NCBI GenBank assembly: GCA_028286165.1
Contig: JAPYMU010000038.1
Coordinates: 1 to 15,486, forward strand
Source of the DNA: Spongiicolonus versatilis
GTDB taxonomy: Bacteria > Pseudomonadota > Gammaproteobacteria > Arenicellales > Spongiicolonaceae
Direction: 5' to 3'
Length of the DNA stretch: 15,486 nucleotides
The position numbers were made by a program, and so were the translations under genes. Under the pieces are notes generated by a model. That model did no database searches, was not told the origin of the DNA, and was given only the letters and a program-made list of their open reading frames with translations. This document shows positions 1-7,740 of this stretch, one piece after another. Within the stretch, counting starts at the first letter, position 1. Every line of letters starts with the position of its first letter.

Positions 1-343
1 GGGTGAGGGTGAGGGTTTCGGCGGACTCGTGCACGATGTCGGCCAGCAGCCGGACGGGCACGGTCTGGGGGGTGTTTTGGTTGTCGCGGGTGAAAGTGAG
101 GGTGCCGCGCAGGGGGGCGTCATGGTCATCGGCGGTGACGGTGCCGCCGATGGTCCAGTCCACGGTGGCGCCGTCCCTGGACAAAGGATTGGCGTTCAGG
201 CGGACGCTGAATTCAACCGTGTTCCCTTCCACTACACTCGTCGTATCCACCGAAACCGCAAACCCCGGCGCCTCTTGCCCGAAAGCGGGGGAGCAAACAA
301 AGACTAGAAAAACGGCGGGAAGAAAGAAAAAACGGCGTGACAT
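1..343 (-). CDS. Secreted Calx-beta domain protein (N-terminal part, runs off left edge)
   Basis: An ATG at 343 opens a frame that stays open for 114 codons to the left edge, so the C-terminus is missing. Residues 1-22 form a signal peptide: MSRRF, a Phe/Leu/Val-rich core, then SPAFG before QEAPG, with likely cleavage after the Gly of AFG. From about residue 28 the sequence reads as a Calx-beta repeat: VSVDTTSVVEGNTVEFSV, a central GTVTADDHDA turn, GTLTFTRDN, and the closing ESAETLTLT strand that typifies the family. Calx-beta domains are Ca2+-binding beta-sandwich modules common in exported or surface proteins and often occur in tandem, so more repeats may lie beyond the edge. A TATAAT box sits 10 bases upstream of the ATG, so the gene may have its own promoter although it follows the small membrane-protein genes. 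No enzymatic function can be assigned. Confidence 0.8.
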   Translation of the reverse strand, partial: MSRRFFFLPAVFLVFVCSPAFGQEAPGFAVSVDTTSVVEGNTVEFSVRLNANPLSRDGATVDWTIGGTVTADDHDAPLRGTLTFTRDNQNTPQTVPVRLLADIVHESAETLTLT

Positions 344-353
344 TCCGGCGCGG

Positions 354-359
354 ATTATA
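354..359 (-). promoter_or_regulatory. Putative -10 box (TATAAT) for the Calx-beta gene
   Basis: The minus strand reads a perfect TATAAT ten bases before the ATG at 343, in the 35-base gap after the 57-aa membrane protein. The best -35 candidate at normal spacing is ATGATT, which is weak. Transcription starting about 7 bases downstream would leave only a 3-5 base leader, so translation would be effectively leaderless; no Shine-Dalgarno is visible before the ATG. Confidence 0.4.
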
Positions 360-378
360 CGCGGAAATCACGCTGGAA

Positions 379-552
379 TCATGCGGGGGGGCCGGCCTGC
401 CGGTACTTGCGGCGCAATTCCTCCAGTTCCTCGGCCTCCTCCCGGTCCTCCCGCCGCCAGCGGAGGATGGTGAAGATGATGAAAGTGAGGATGGTGCCGA
501 TGAGCAAATACCGGCTGATGGTGTTGAAGACCTCCAGGGCTTCCGGGTTCAT
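379..552 (-). CDS. 57-aa single-pass membrane miniprotein
   Basis: A 57-residue protein starting MNPEALEVFNTISR and ending YRQAGPPA. Residues 15-30 (YLLIGTILTFIIFTIL) form one membrane segment. Residues 31-51 are a dense charged tail (RWRREDREEAEELEELRRK) likely to be a helix or short coiled coil; its arginines next to the membrane predict a cytoplasmic C-terminus. The ATG overlaps the stop of the 58-aa protein upstream (ATGA), a classic translational coupling, and both proteins share the same plan of one membrane helix plus a charged tail. I recognise no family; it resembles small accessory subunits or scaffolds of membrane complexes only in general shape. The overlap and sensible composition make it a likely real gene. 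Confidence 0.7.
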   Translation of the reverse strand: MNPEALEVFNTISRYLLIGTILTFIIFTILRWRREDREEAEELEELRRKYRQAGPPA

Positions 553-725
553 GGCGCATCCCCCCGCAACTCGGCCAGCAACTCCTCGCGGCGGCGTTTG
601 CGGTCATCGCGGCGGTCACGGTCGAGAAAATGCTTCCACATCCACGCCATGAGCATCAACATCGGCATCATCAAGACGCCGCCGATAAACATGATGGAAA
701 CGGTGAAATAGAAATGGTTATCCAC
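549..725 (-). CDS. 58-aa single-pass membrane miniprotein (GTG start)
   Basis: The frame is closed by an in-frame TGA four codons upstream, so the GTG at 725 is the only start that keeps the N-terminus; GAAGA lies about 7 bases before it as a Shine-Dalgarno. An ATG at codon 12 is the alternative. Residues 6-30 form a Met-rich membrane helix (FTVSIMFIGGVLMM, then MLMLMAWMW). The tail KHFLDRDRRDDRKRRREELL is strongly charged and probably cytoplasmic. The stop overlaps the start of the 57-aa protein by ATGA. It lies 35 bases after the 5'-nucleotidase gene on the same strand. No family recognised; a two-subunit small membrane complex with its neighbour is inference. Confidence 0.65.
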   Translation of the reverse strand: MDNHFYFTVSIMFIGGVLMMPMLMLMAWMWKHFLDRDRRDDRKRRREELLAELRGDAP

Positions 726-760
726 GGTATTTCTTCAATTTTCGACGCAATCACAGCACA

Positions 761-1651
761 TCAATCATTCACCACCCCGTGCGGCACATGGGCAGTGGGG
801 ACGTGGCCGCGGGCCGAGTCGCAGTGGCCGCTTTGGTCGTCGAAGAAAATGTCGGCGCCGAAAGCGTCGAGGAATTTTCCCTTGTCGCGGCCTTCCAGAA
901 ACAGCGCCTCGTCGATGCGGATGTCCCAGGCGCGCAGGGTGCGGATGACGCGCTCGTGGGCCGGCGCCGAGCGCGAAGTGACCAGGGCGGTGCGCAGCGG
1001 CGGGGCGGCGGGGAAGTCGGACTGGATGCGGTGCAGCGCGGCCAGCACGTTTTTGAACGGGCCGCCGGACAGCGGCCGGCGCGCGGCGGCGGTTTCGCTG
1101 TCGAGAAAAGCGCCGACGCCGCCGGCCTGGTAAACGCGCTCGGCCTCGTCGGAAAACAGGACGGCGTCACCGTCAAAAGCAATGCGCAGCGGCCCGTTGT
1201 CGGCGCCGGCGGTGCGCGACGGCAGAATGGTGGCGGCGGCGTAACCCTCGCGCAAAACCTCGCGCACGCTGCCGGGGTTGGCGGACAAAAACAAGTCGGT
1301 GTCAAACGGCGGAATGTAGCGCCACGGGTCGCGGCCGCCGGTGAACGCGGCGCTCTTGATGTTCAGCCCGTGGTGGGCGATGGAATTAAACACGCGCAGG
1401 CCAGTGTCGGCGCTGTTGCGCGACACCAGCACCACTTGCGCAAAGGGCTTGCCGTCACTGTTGTTAATTTGCAGCAACTTGCGCACCAGGGTGAAGGCGA
1501 CGCCGGGCCGCAATGCCTCGCTCTCGCGCTCAATCTGGTATGCGCAGTAGGCGGCGATGCCTTCGGTTTCAAAAACGCGGTGGCTTTCCTCCAAATCAAA
1601 CAGCGCGCGCGACGAGATGGCGACGGTGAGTTGGGCGGCGTCCGGGGGCAT
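761..1651 (-). CDS. 5'-nucleotidase, cytosolic type I-like (PF06189 family)
   Basis: A 296-aa protein with the hallmark N-terminus of the bacterial/animal cytosolic 5'-nucleotidase family (AISSRALFDLEESHRVFE, residues 11-28). It is predicted to hydrolyse nucleoside 5'-monophosphates to nucleoside and phosphate in the cytoplasm. HAD-type catalytic motifs are visible: DGDAVLFSDE at 160-169 (nucleophile D160, D162), VTSRSAP at 224-230 (motif II), K259 in GKFLDAFG, and the acidic pair D271-D272 in IFFDDQ. There is no signal peptide or membrane segment, and the length looks like the full family length. The gene begins 28 bases after the stop of the AddA-like gene, with no clear Shine-Dalgarno, so it probably belongs to the same transcript. 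A link to nucleotides released by the DNA nucleases upstream is attractive but only inference. Confidence 0.88.
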   Translation of the reverse strand: MPPDAAQLTVAISSRALFDLEESHRVFETEGIAAYCAYQIERESEALRPGVAFTLVRKLLQINNSDGKPFAQVVLVSRNSADTGLRVFNSIAHHGLNIKSAAFTGGRDPWRYIPPFDTDLFLSANPGSVREVLREGYAAATILPSRTAGADNGPLRIAFDGDAVLFSDEAERVYQAGGVGAFLDSETAAARRPLSGGPFKNVLAALHRIQSDFPAAPPLRTALVTSRSAPAHERVIRTLRAWDIRIDEALFLEGRDKGKFLDAFGADIFFDDQSGHCDSARGHVPTAHVPHGVVND

Positions 1652-1679
1652 GGGGCGATGTTACCGCAGGCGGGCGCGG

Positions 1680-4600
1680 CTATTGCGGACTCCATTCGCG
1701 CCAGGCCCGGGCCAGGGGAAAATACAGGCCGAGCCGCACCTGGCGCTGTTCGTTGCCGGGCAGGCGCTTGATGAGTTCGGCGTAGGTTTCCAACTGCGGC
1801 GCGTAACGTTCCTGTTCGCTGTCCAGAAATTTTTCCAGCGCGCCGCCGCTGTGCACGCCGGTTTTGTAGTCAATGATCCAGCGCACGCCGGCGGCATCGG
1901 TGAAAGTGCGGTCGATGATGACGCTTTTTGCGCGGCCGTCCACGATTCCGCTGAGCGCGTATTCACTGCGCGCGTCTTTGTGCGCGCGGTCCACAATCCA
2001 CCGGCCGCGCTCATCGCCGAGCGTAAACAGCAGCGCCGCCTGCGCGCGGTCTACAACTTTCGCGGCGTCTTTTTCATTCATGCCGAGGCCGTGCAATTGC
2101 GGCTTAAACAGCGCGCAGCACCGCCGCACCCGCGCCGCGTCCCATTGCCCGGCGCCTTCCTCCGCAATGCGGCACAAAACACGGTGCACCAAAGTGCCGG
2201 TGGCGCGCGCGGTGGCGCCGGCCCATTCAAAAACCGGCGCCGGCGCGGCGGCGTCGGCCTGCTGCACCGGGGACGGCGAAATGGCGCCGGGGCCGGCGGG
2301 CAGGCGCCAATCCGCCGGCAGGCGGGTGAGGGGGGGTTCGGCGGCGGCATCACTTTCACCGGCGGCGCCGGCCTGTTGCGACGCGCGTTTTTCGAACTTG
2401 TCCTTCACGGCATCCCAGATGCAGGCCAGCAGCGAACCTGAGGGGGCGTTGGCTTCGCCCTTCTTATTAATAGAGGGCGATGCAAAGAGATAAAGTTTGC
2501 GCCGCGCGCGGGTGCCGGCGACATACAGCAGGCGCGCCGATTCCAGCACCATGCGGCGCGCATGAAAGTCGCGCATGAAGTCAACCATCGGTTCACGCTC
2601 TCCGGACGCCGCGGCCAGCGGCGCCAGCAGCACACGCTCGACGTGGTCACCGTTTCCGGAGTCGCGTTGACGATTCCACAGCAGCGCACGCGGCGGCTCC
2701 CGTTTCGGTGTGCGTTCCAGACCCGGAATCAGCACCACATCAAACTCCAAACCCTTGGCGCCGTGCATGGTCATCACCTCCACCTCGCCGGTCTCGGCGC
2801 CACCGTCACTATCACCGGCGGCGCGCCGGCCGGCGTATAAATTGTCCACACGCTCGCGCAACTCACCGTAATCGCGCAGCCCAAGGGGCGCGCACGCCGC
2901 ATCCAACTGGGCGAAAAAGTCGCGCGCGTGCTCATAATCCTCCTCCCGCGCCAGGGCCGCGCCGCCGAGGGCGCGCCATGCGTTCTCCACCCACTGCGCA
3001 ACCGGCAGCCGCCCGCGCCGCGCCAGCGCATCCTCCACCACCGCCATCAGCCGCGCCAGCCGCTGCCGCGCCTCAGGCGGCATTTTGTCGAGCACGGTTT
3101 TGTCGCGCAAATTTTCCAGCACGGTTTTCGTGCCCTCGGTGACCACGCTGAGATCCACAAGTTGCAGCCCGCACCACGGCGCGCGCAGCAGCGCAAGCCA
3201 TGCCGCGCGGTCGGCCGGGTGCAGCAGTGCGCGCGTCAACGCCAGCAAATCCTGCACCACCGGCCGGCGCGCAAGAGGATCCAGATTCACCTCGCGGCAC
3301 GGTACTTTGGCGTTGCGCAGCGCGCGTAAAATTTTCGGCAGGTGGCCGCGGTTGCGCGCCAAAATGGCGATTTTTGCCTTGGGGTCGGCGGCGCGCTCTT
3401 TGCACACTGCTTTCAGCACGGCGTCGGCCTCGGCACTTCGATCCGGCGGTGCGTGAGTGATGACGCCGGCATCGGTGTGCGACCCGCGCTCAGCGTCAGC
3501 ATCGGAATACGGCACCGCGCCAAGCAGCGGGTCCGCCTGCGATGGCGGCGGCATGCCGGTGCTGAGGGTTTTGTTAAACCATTCCACCAACTTCGGGTCG
3601 GAGCGAAAATTTGCGCGCAGGGTGATTGGTTTCAGCGACACCTGGGCGATCTCTCCGTCTTTATCGGCGTGCAAGTAAATGCCCACATCGGCGTCGCGAA
3701 ACAGGTAAATGGACTGCAGCGGGTCGCCGACCAGAAAAAGTGTACGCCATTCGGAAGCATCCCAGCCGGCGGTCAGCAATTCCAAAAGTTCCACCTGCGC
3801 GTGCGAGGTGTCCTGAAACTCGTCCACCAAAATGTGCTGAATACGGTAGTCCAGCGCCAGCGCCAGGTCGGTGGGTTCACCGTCCGTGCCCAAACTTTTC
3901 GTCGCGCGGGTGGCGATCTCGGTGAAGTCGCAAGTGCCGCGCGCGGCAAACAAAAGTTGCAAACGCGACTCGGTTTGCTCCAGCACGTGCAGCAGCGCCA
4001 CCAGTATGCGCCACTCGGCCTCGGTGGACTGCGGCGGCGGCAGTTTGCGGACATCGCCCAGCGCCTCGCTCCATTGCGGCGCGGCGGCTTTGAGGGTTTT
4101 CAACATCGCAATCATGCGGTCTCTTGCAGCGCGGTCGCTGGTTGGAAAACCGTGATGGCGAGTCACCGTCTTGCGGTAATCGCCGGCTTTGGTCAACAGC
4201 AACTCGGCAATGCCGCGCCACTGTTCCAGACCGCCGCAATCGGTGCCGGGAATTTTTGTCATCGCGCGGCAAACGTGAAGCGGCGACGACTCCGACAAAT
4301 TCCCCGCGGCGTGGACGGCGCAGGCGGTGATGTCTTGCGCCTCACCCGGCGGCATGCCGCGGTGCGTTTTTTCCAGCACTTGTTCAATCATCCAGCGGCG
4401 CGATTCGCCAAGCCGCCGGCGCCCTTCATCGTCACCGAGTCCCACCAGCGGCAGCCACTGGTCGCGGTGTTCCAGCGCATCGGCCAGCAGGTCGCGCAGT
4501 TTGCCGTGGTTGTTGTCCACATGACGCAGCAGAATGCCCACCGCCTCGGCTTCCGGACTGCCGGTGTTTTCCAGCGCAGCGACGGTGTCGGCGGCCGCTT

Positions 4601-5060
4601 TGCGGTAGGCGGCGCGGGGAAAATTGTCCACCGCCGGCGGTGCGCCGAAACCGGAAGCGCGCGGCATGCGCCGCACCAGTTGCATGCCGAAACCGTCAAT
4701 GGTGTGAAACTGCAGGCGCGACGTATTTTCAAGCAAGTGCCAATTTTTTTCGCGGCCGCGGGCCAGGGCCGCACGGGCATATTCCAGCAGTTCCTCTTCG
4801 TGCCTGTCCTCCGCCGCACCGCCCTGCTCCGCCTTGCACAACGCATCCAGCACTTTCAAGCGCATGCCGCCGGCCGCTTTGCGGGTGAAGGTCATGGCGA
4901 GGATTTCCTCGGGCTGTTCCACTTTCGCCAGCAACTTAAGGTAGCGGCGAATGAGCAGCGAGGTTTTGCCGGAGCCGGCCGGCGCGCGGACAATGAACGA
5001 GCGCGAAATGTCCAGCGCCTCGGCGCGCTGTTTTGCATCCGTTGGCGCGCGCTCAGCCAT
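1680..5060 (-). CDS. AddA/RecB-like UvrD-family helicase-nuclease
   Basis: An 1126-aa cytoplasmic protein combining a superfamily 1A helicase with a C-terminal RecB-type nuclease, expected to unwind and degrade DNA ends together with the AddB-like partner. Helicase motifs are all present: Walker A RAPAGSGKT (25-33), Ia TFTRKAA (57-63), II LVDEFQDTSHAQ (411-422), III VGDPLQSIYLFRD (444-456), IV RANFRSDPKL (482-491), V MTMHGAKGLEF (763-773), VI ARLLYVAGTRAR (842-853). The nuclease at about 955-1095 has H959 (GTLVHRVL), D1050 (IIDRTF), D1064/K1066 (IIDYKTG) and Q1089 (PQLETYAELI), so it looks active. The ATG at 5060 overlaps the stop of the AddB-like gene by 8 bases; the frame extends upstream to 5339, but that would run inside the AddB-like gene. 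It is not close enough to Firmicutes AddA to give that symbol with certainty. Confidence 0.92.
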   Translation of the reverse strand: MAERAPTDAKQRAEALDISRSFIVRAPAGSGKTSLLIRRYLKLLAKVEQPEEILAMTFTRKAAGGMRLKVLDALCKAEQGGAAEDRHEEELLEYARAALARGREKNWHLLENTSRLQFHTIDGFGMQLVRRMPRASGFGAPPAVDNFPRAAYRKAAADTVAALENTGSPEAEAVGILLRHVDNNHGKLRDLLADALEHRDQWLPLVGLGDDEGRRRLGESRRWMIEQVLEKTHRGMPPGEAQDITACAVHAAGNLSESSPLHVCRAMTKIPGTDCGGLEQWRGIAELLLTKAGDYRKTVTRHHGFPTSDRAARDRMIAMLKTLKAAAPQWSEALGDVRKLPPPQSTEAEWRILVALLHVLEQTESRLQLLFAARGTCDFTEIATRATKSLGTDGEPTDLALALDYRIQHILVDEFQDTSHAQVELLELLTAGWDASEWRTLFLVGDPLQSIYLFRDADVGIYLHADKDGEIAQVSLKPITLRANFRSDPKLVEWFNKTLSTGMPPPSQADPLLGAVPYSDADAERGSHTDAGVITHAPPDRSAEADAVLKAVCKERAADPKAKIAILARNRGHLPKILRALRNAKVPCREVNLDPLARRPVVQDLLALTRALLHPADRAAWLALLRAPWCGLQLVDLSVVTEGTKTVLENLRDKTVLDKMPPEARQRLARLMAVVEDALARRGRLPVAQWVENAWRALGGAALAREEDYEHARDFFAQLDAACAPLGLRDYGELRERVDNLYAGRRAAGDSDGGAETGEVEVMTMHGAKGLEFDVVLIPGLERTPKREPPRALLWNRQRDSGNGDHVERVLLAPLAAASGEREPMVDFMRDFHARRMVLESARLLYVAGTRARRKLYLFASPSINKKGEANAPSGSLLACIWDAVKDKFEKRASQQAGAAGESDAAAEPPLTRLPADWRLPAGPGAISPSPVQQADAAAPAPVFEWAGATARATGTLVHRVLCRIAEEGAGQWDAARVRRCCALFKPQLHGLGMNEKDAAKVVDRAQAALLFTLGDERGRWIVDRAHKDARSEYALSGIVDGRAKSVIIDRTFTDAAGVRWIIDYKTGVHSGGALEKFLDSEQERYAPQLETYAELIKRLPGNEQRQVRLGLYFPLARAWREWSPQ

Positions 5061-7740
5061 CACCGTTTTCACCGCCGCCGCCGTCAAGCCGGTGCTCGTC
5101 CACCCGGCATACTGCGTGCAGGTCACAATACCGGCAGGTGGCCTCGCCACGTGCCGGGTCCACTCTGGCAACTCCCGTGGCGATTTCACGGGCGAGTTCC
5201 TCCAGATGCGAATTCCACTCGGCGGTTTTTGACTCCCAGTTATCATTTTTAAGTCCGCACTCGGCACCTTGCGCCGTGCCGCAACGGCCAGCCAAACGTG
5301 TACCGTCAGTTTCACCGACGCGAATTCTTGCAAAAGCAATGGCCTTCACTTCATCGCCAAGCAGCGCACGGTACAGCGGCAACTGCGGCTCCTCCGGCCG
5401 CCCGCCGTCCCACAACGTCGTTTTGGCGTCGCCGGTTTTGTAATCCATCACCAGCAGTGAACCGTCGTCCAGACGGTCAATGCGGTCGATCCACACCCGC
5501 AGGCTGAGGCCGTGGAAAATTTCTTCACATTTTTCTTCCAGCGCGGTGACGGTGAACGGCGGCCGTTGTTTTTCAAACGCAAGATGCCGCAAAATTAATT
5601 CGCGCAATTGCCCGGCCAGCGCCTGCCGCGCATTGGCGCCGAGTACCGAAGGATTGCGGCGCTGAAAATCGCCGAGCGTTTTGTCAAGCGCGGCGTTCAC
5701 TTTTGATTCAAGCGCGGCCCCACCCTCGGCGCGCAACTCATCGCGGCCGCGCCAGTGGCCCCACAACAGCCGCATCGCCTGGTGCACCAGGTTGCCGCGG
5801 TCCATCGCATTGGCGGCGGCGCGCGGTTCGGGCAACCCCTTGCCGCCGAGGCGGCGGCTGGCGTAGGCGCGGAACGGGCATTGCGACTGGTCGCGGAACA
5901 AACCCGCGCCGCCCGGTGCGGGAGCGTGCGGCGGCAGCGCGGCGCCGCGTGAGTCGTCCACCTTTTCCAGATGCGCACACGCCGCGCCGAGGTGCGCCGG
6001 GTGAAGGTGGGGTTTTTCCGGCGCGTCAAGATTCTTAACGTCATCGCTGAGCAACAACGCGCTTGGGCGCAACTCGCGGTCATCATCCAGTTCTGCATAA
6101 CTGAACACCACCGCCGGCGCGGCGGCTTTGAGTCGGGCGGTGAGTTGTTGCGCGCTGTTCAGCGACTCATCCCAGCCGCCGCCCGGCATGCCGTGCTCAC
6201 GTTGCGCGCGCACCGGCAGAAAGGCCAGCGGCGACGGCGGCGGCGGCCATGACGCATGGTCAAAACCCGCCGCCCACAGCGCATCAAACGTCAGCCCGGC
6301 CGACTCCGCCAGCCCCATCACCTGCACCGGCGCGGCCACCGCCTGCGGGTTGAACACGCGCGCCGCCGCAAGCCGCCGCAACTTCACAAATGCGGCGCGC
6401 GCACCGCAAGCACCGGCCACCAGATCCAGGGATGCAAAGTTGTCCAGCATTTCCTTCCACGCCTCATGGGCCTGGTGTTCGTGGCTGTTCAACGTTGCAT
6501 CGCCGGGCCAGTTGGCTTGTTTCAACCGCCTGCTGAACTCCGCCCCCCATTCGCCCATGGAAAATTTTTTCGGTTCACCGCCGCCGCACAAATTGCGCAG
6601 CATCGCGCTGAGTTGCGGCGCATCATCGGCGAATTTTTTCTTCATAAACCGTTCATCGTTCACGACGCGGCGCAGCAGAGTCGGCGTGACGGTCGGCGGC
6701 AGTGACTCGCGCAGCGCAAAATCCACCCGCGCCCGCGCCGCCAACTCCGCTTCGGCGCCTTTGGTGAACGGCGAGCGCAGCCAGCGGCTGAACGTTTCGT
6801 AATCGCATTCGGCGGACGTCCACTCCAGCAAATCCAGCGCATCGGCAACCAGCGGCTGCACGTCCAGGGGCGCGCCCAGGGAGAGGTGAAACAAACGCTC
6901 GGCGGCCATGCGGTCCACCACCGGGTCAAAACCGCCGAGCACATCGGTAAAAATCCGCCGCACATCTTCGCGGCGCTTTTCCAAGTCGCGCACAACAACG
7001 CCGACACTGAAGCCGGCGCCGTTTTTTTCTATCTGCTCGCGGCACCAGGATGCGGCGCGGTGCAACTCCTCCTCCGGGTCGGCGGCGCGGCACAAGCGGA
7101 CATCGCCGGAATTTTTCGGCAAAGGAACTTGCACAACCTCAACACCCCCGCCTTCACAGCGCGCAAGAATTTTTTTCATCAGCGGCGTGGCAACATCAAA
7201 GCCGGCAACGATGAGGGCCGGGGGCGCGGGCAGTTCACCGCGCGCAAGAATCGCTTTCTGCATCGCGACCCGGTCCAGCCAATTTTCCCCCCTGCAGCGG
7301 CGCATAAAATTTTCGCGCCAGCCGGCAAACGCGCGCGCATCGTCGCTGCCGTTGTGCAAACATTTCTCATCCAGTTGCCAATCCGCCAGCGCCCGGTGGG
7401 CGGCGCGTGCGGCCCGGGCGGCTTCGGATTTGCGCCACAGCGGCGACGAGCCATCGGCATCGGCAATCGCCTCCTCCCACAGCGCAAGTTCCTGCACATC
7501 ATTCAACAGCAGCGCGCCCTCACCGCCAAACTCGGCGTCGCGCCAGGCGCGCTCAAGCCAGGCGTCCCACGGCAGAATGTCCGGGCTGGGCCAGGCTTCC
7601 GCGCCCCGCCCCTCCATGTGCCGCTGAAATTCCTCGCGCAGATAACGCTGCAGCCGGCGCGTCGCGCTGAGACAAGCCGCGCCCTGCTCCAGCCGGGCGA
7701 GGTGTTGGTGCAGCGGATTTTCGCCGGCGGCTGCGGGCAT
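5053..7740 (-). CDS. AddB-like Fe-S PD-(D/E)XK nuclease ('probable DNA repair protein', TIGR03623-type)
   Basis: An 895-aa protein with an inactivated helicase-like N-terminus: ARLEQGAACLSATRRLQRYL (15-34) replaces a Walker A, and PSPDILPWDAWLERAW (51-66) is typical of the TIGR03623-type family. The C-terminal half is a RecB-family nuclease: H653 (GNLVHQAM), D752/D755 (IDRIDRL), D766/K768 (VMDYKTG), Q786 (PQLPLYRALL). Four cysteines match the AddB-type iron-sulfur staple: C621 (SQCPFRAY) before the nuclease, then C869, C872 and C878 (CRYCDLHAVC) after it. The pair with the downstream helicase would form an AddAB-type complex with one motor and two nucleases for double-strand-break processing. 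The start at 7740 is chosen because its A is the last base of the upstream stop (TAATG) and GGCGGA lies about 7 bases before it; the longer open frame to 7887 lies inside the methylase gene. Confidence 0.9.
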   Translation of the reverse strand: MPAAAGENPLHQHLARLEQGAACLSATRRLQRYLREEFQRHMEGRGAEAWPSPDILPWDAWLERAWRDAEFGGEGALLLNDVQELALWEEAIADADGSSPLWRKSEAARAARAAHRALADWQLDEKCLHNGSDDARAFAGWRENFMRRCRGENWLDRVAMQKAILARGELPAPPALIVAGFDVATPLMKKILARCEGGGVEVVQVPLPKNSGDVRLCRAADPEEELHRAASWCREQIEKNGAGFSVGVVVRDLEKRREDVRRIFTDVLGGFDPVVDRMAAERLFHLSLGAPLDVQPLVADALDLLEWTSAECDYETFSRWLRSPFTKGAEAELAARARVDFALRESLPPTVTPTLLRRVVNDERFMKKKFADDAPQLSAMLRNLCGGGEPKKFSMGEWGAEFSRRLKQANWPGDATLNSHEHQAHEAWKEMLDNFASLDLVAGACGARAAFVKLRRLAAARVFNPQAVAAPVQVMGLAESAGLTFDALWAAGFDHASWPPPPSPLAFLPVRAQREHGMPGGGWDESLNSAQQLTARLKAAAPAVVFSYAELDDDRELRPSALLLSDDVKNLDAPEKPHLHPAHLGAACAHLEKVDDSRGAALPPHAPAPGGAGLFRDQSQCPFRAYASRRLGGKGLPEPRAAANAMDRGNLVHQAMRLLWGHWRGRDELRAEGGAALESKVNAALDKTLGDFQRRNPSVLGANARQALAGQLRELILRHLAFEKQRPPFTVTALEEKCEEIFHGLSLRVWIDRIDRLDDGSLLVMDYKTGDAKTTLWDGGRPEEPQLPLYRALLGDEVKAIAFARIRVGETDGTRLAGRCGTAQGAECGLKNDNWESKTAEWNSHLEELAREIATGVARVDPARGEATCRYCDLHAVCRVDEHRLDGGGGENGDG

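Noticed and set aside
735..761. An 8-codon Cys-rich ORF (MCCDCVEN) overlapping the 5'-nucleotidase stop as TGATG
   Set aside because: Too short to distinguish from chance, with no support beyond one overlap, though it lies in frame with and just before the 58-aa gene.
2211..2370. Dense GCCGGC/GGCGCC words, suggesting a dispersed repeat or uptake motif
   Set aside because: They fall inside coding frames as Ala/Gly/Pro/Arg codons and are spread all over the GC-rich genes without fixed spacing.
3342..5252. A 636-codon open frame on the plus strand
   Set aside because: It lies antisense to the AddA-like helicase, whose motifs are all intact; long antisense frames are expected in GC-rich coding DNA, and this translation shows no domain.
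5061..5339. N-terminal extension of the AddA-like protein
   Set aside because: It would lie wholly inside the AddB-like gene and has no family similarity; the ATG at 5060 begins just before the expected helicase Q-motif region.
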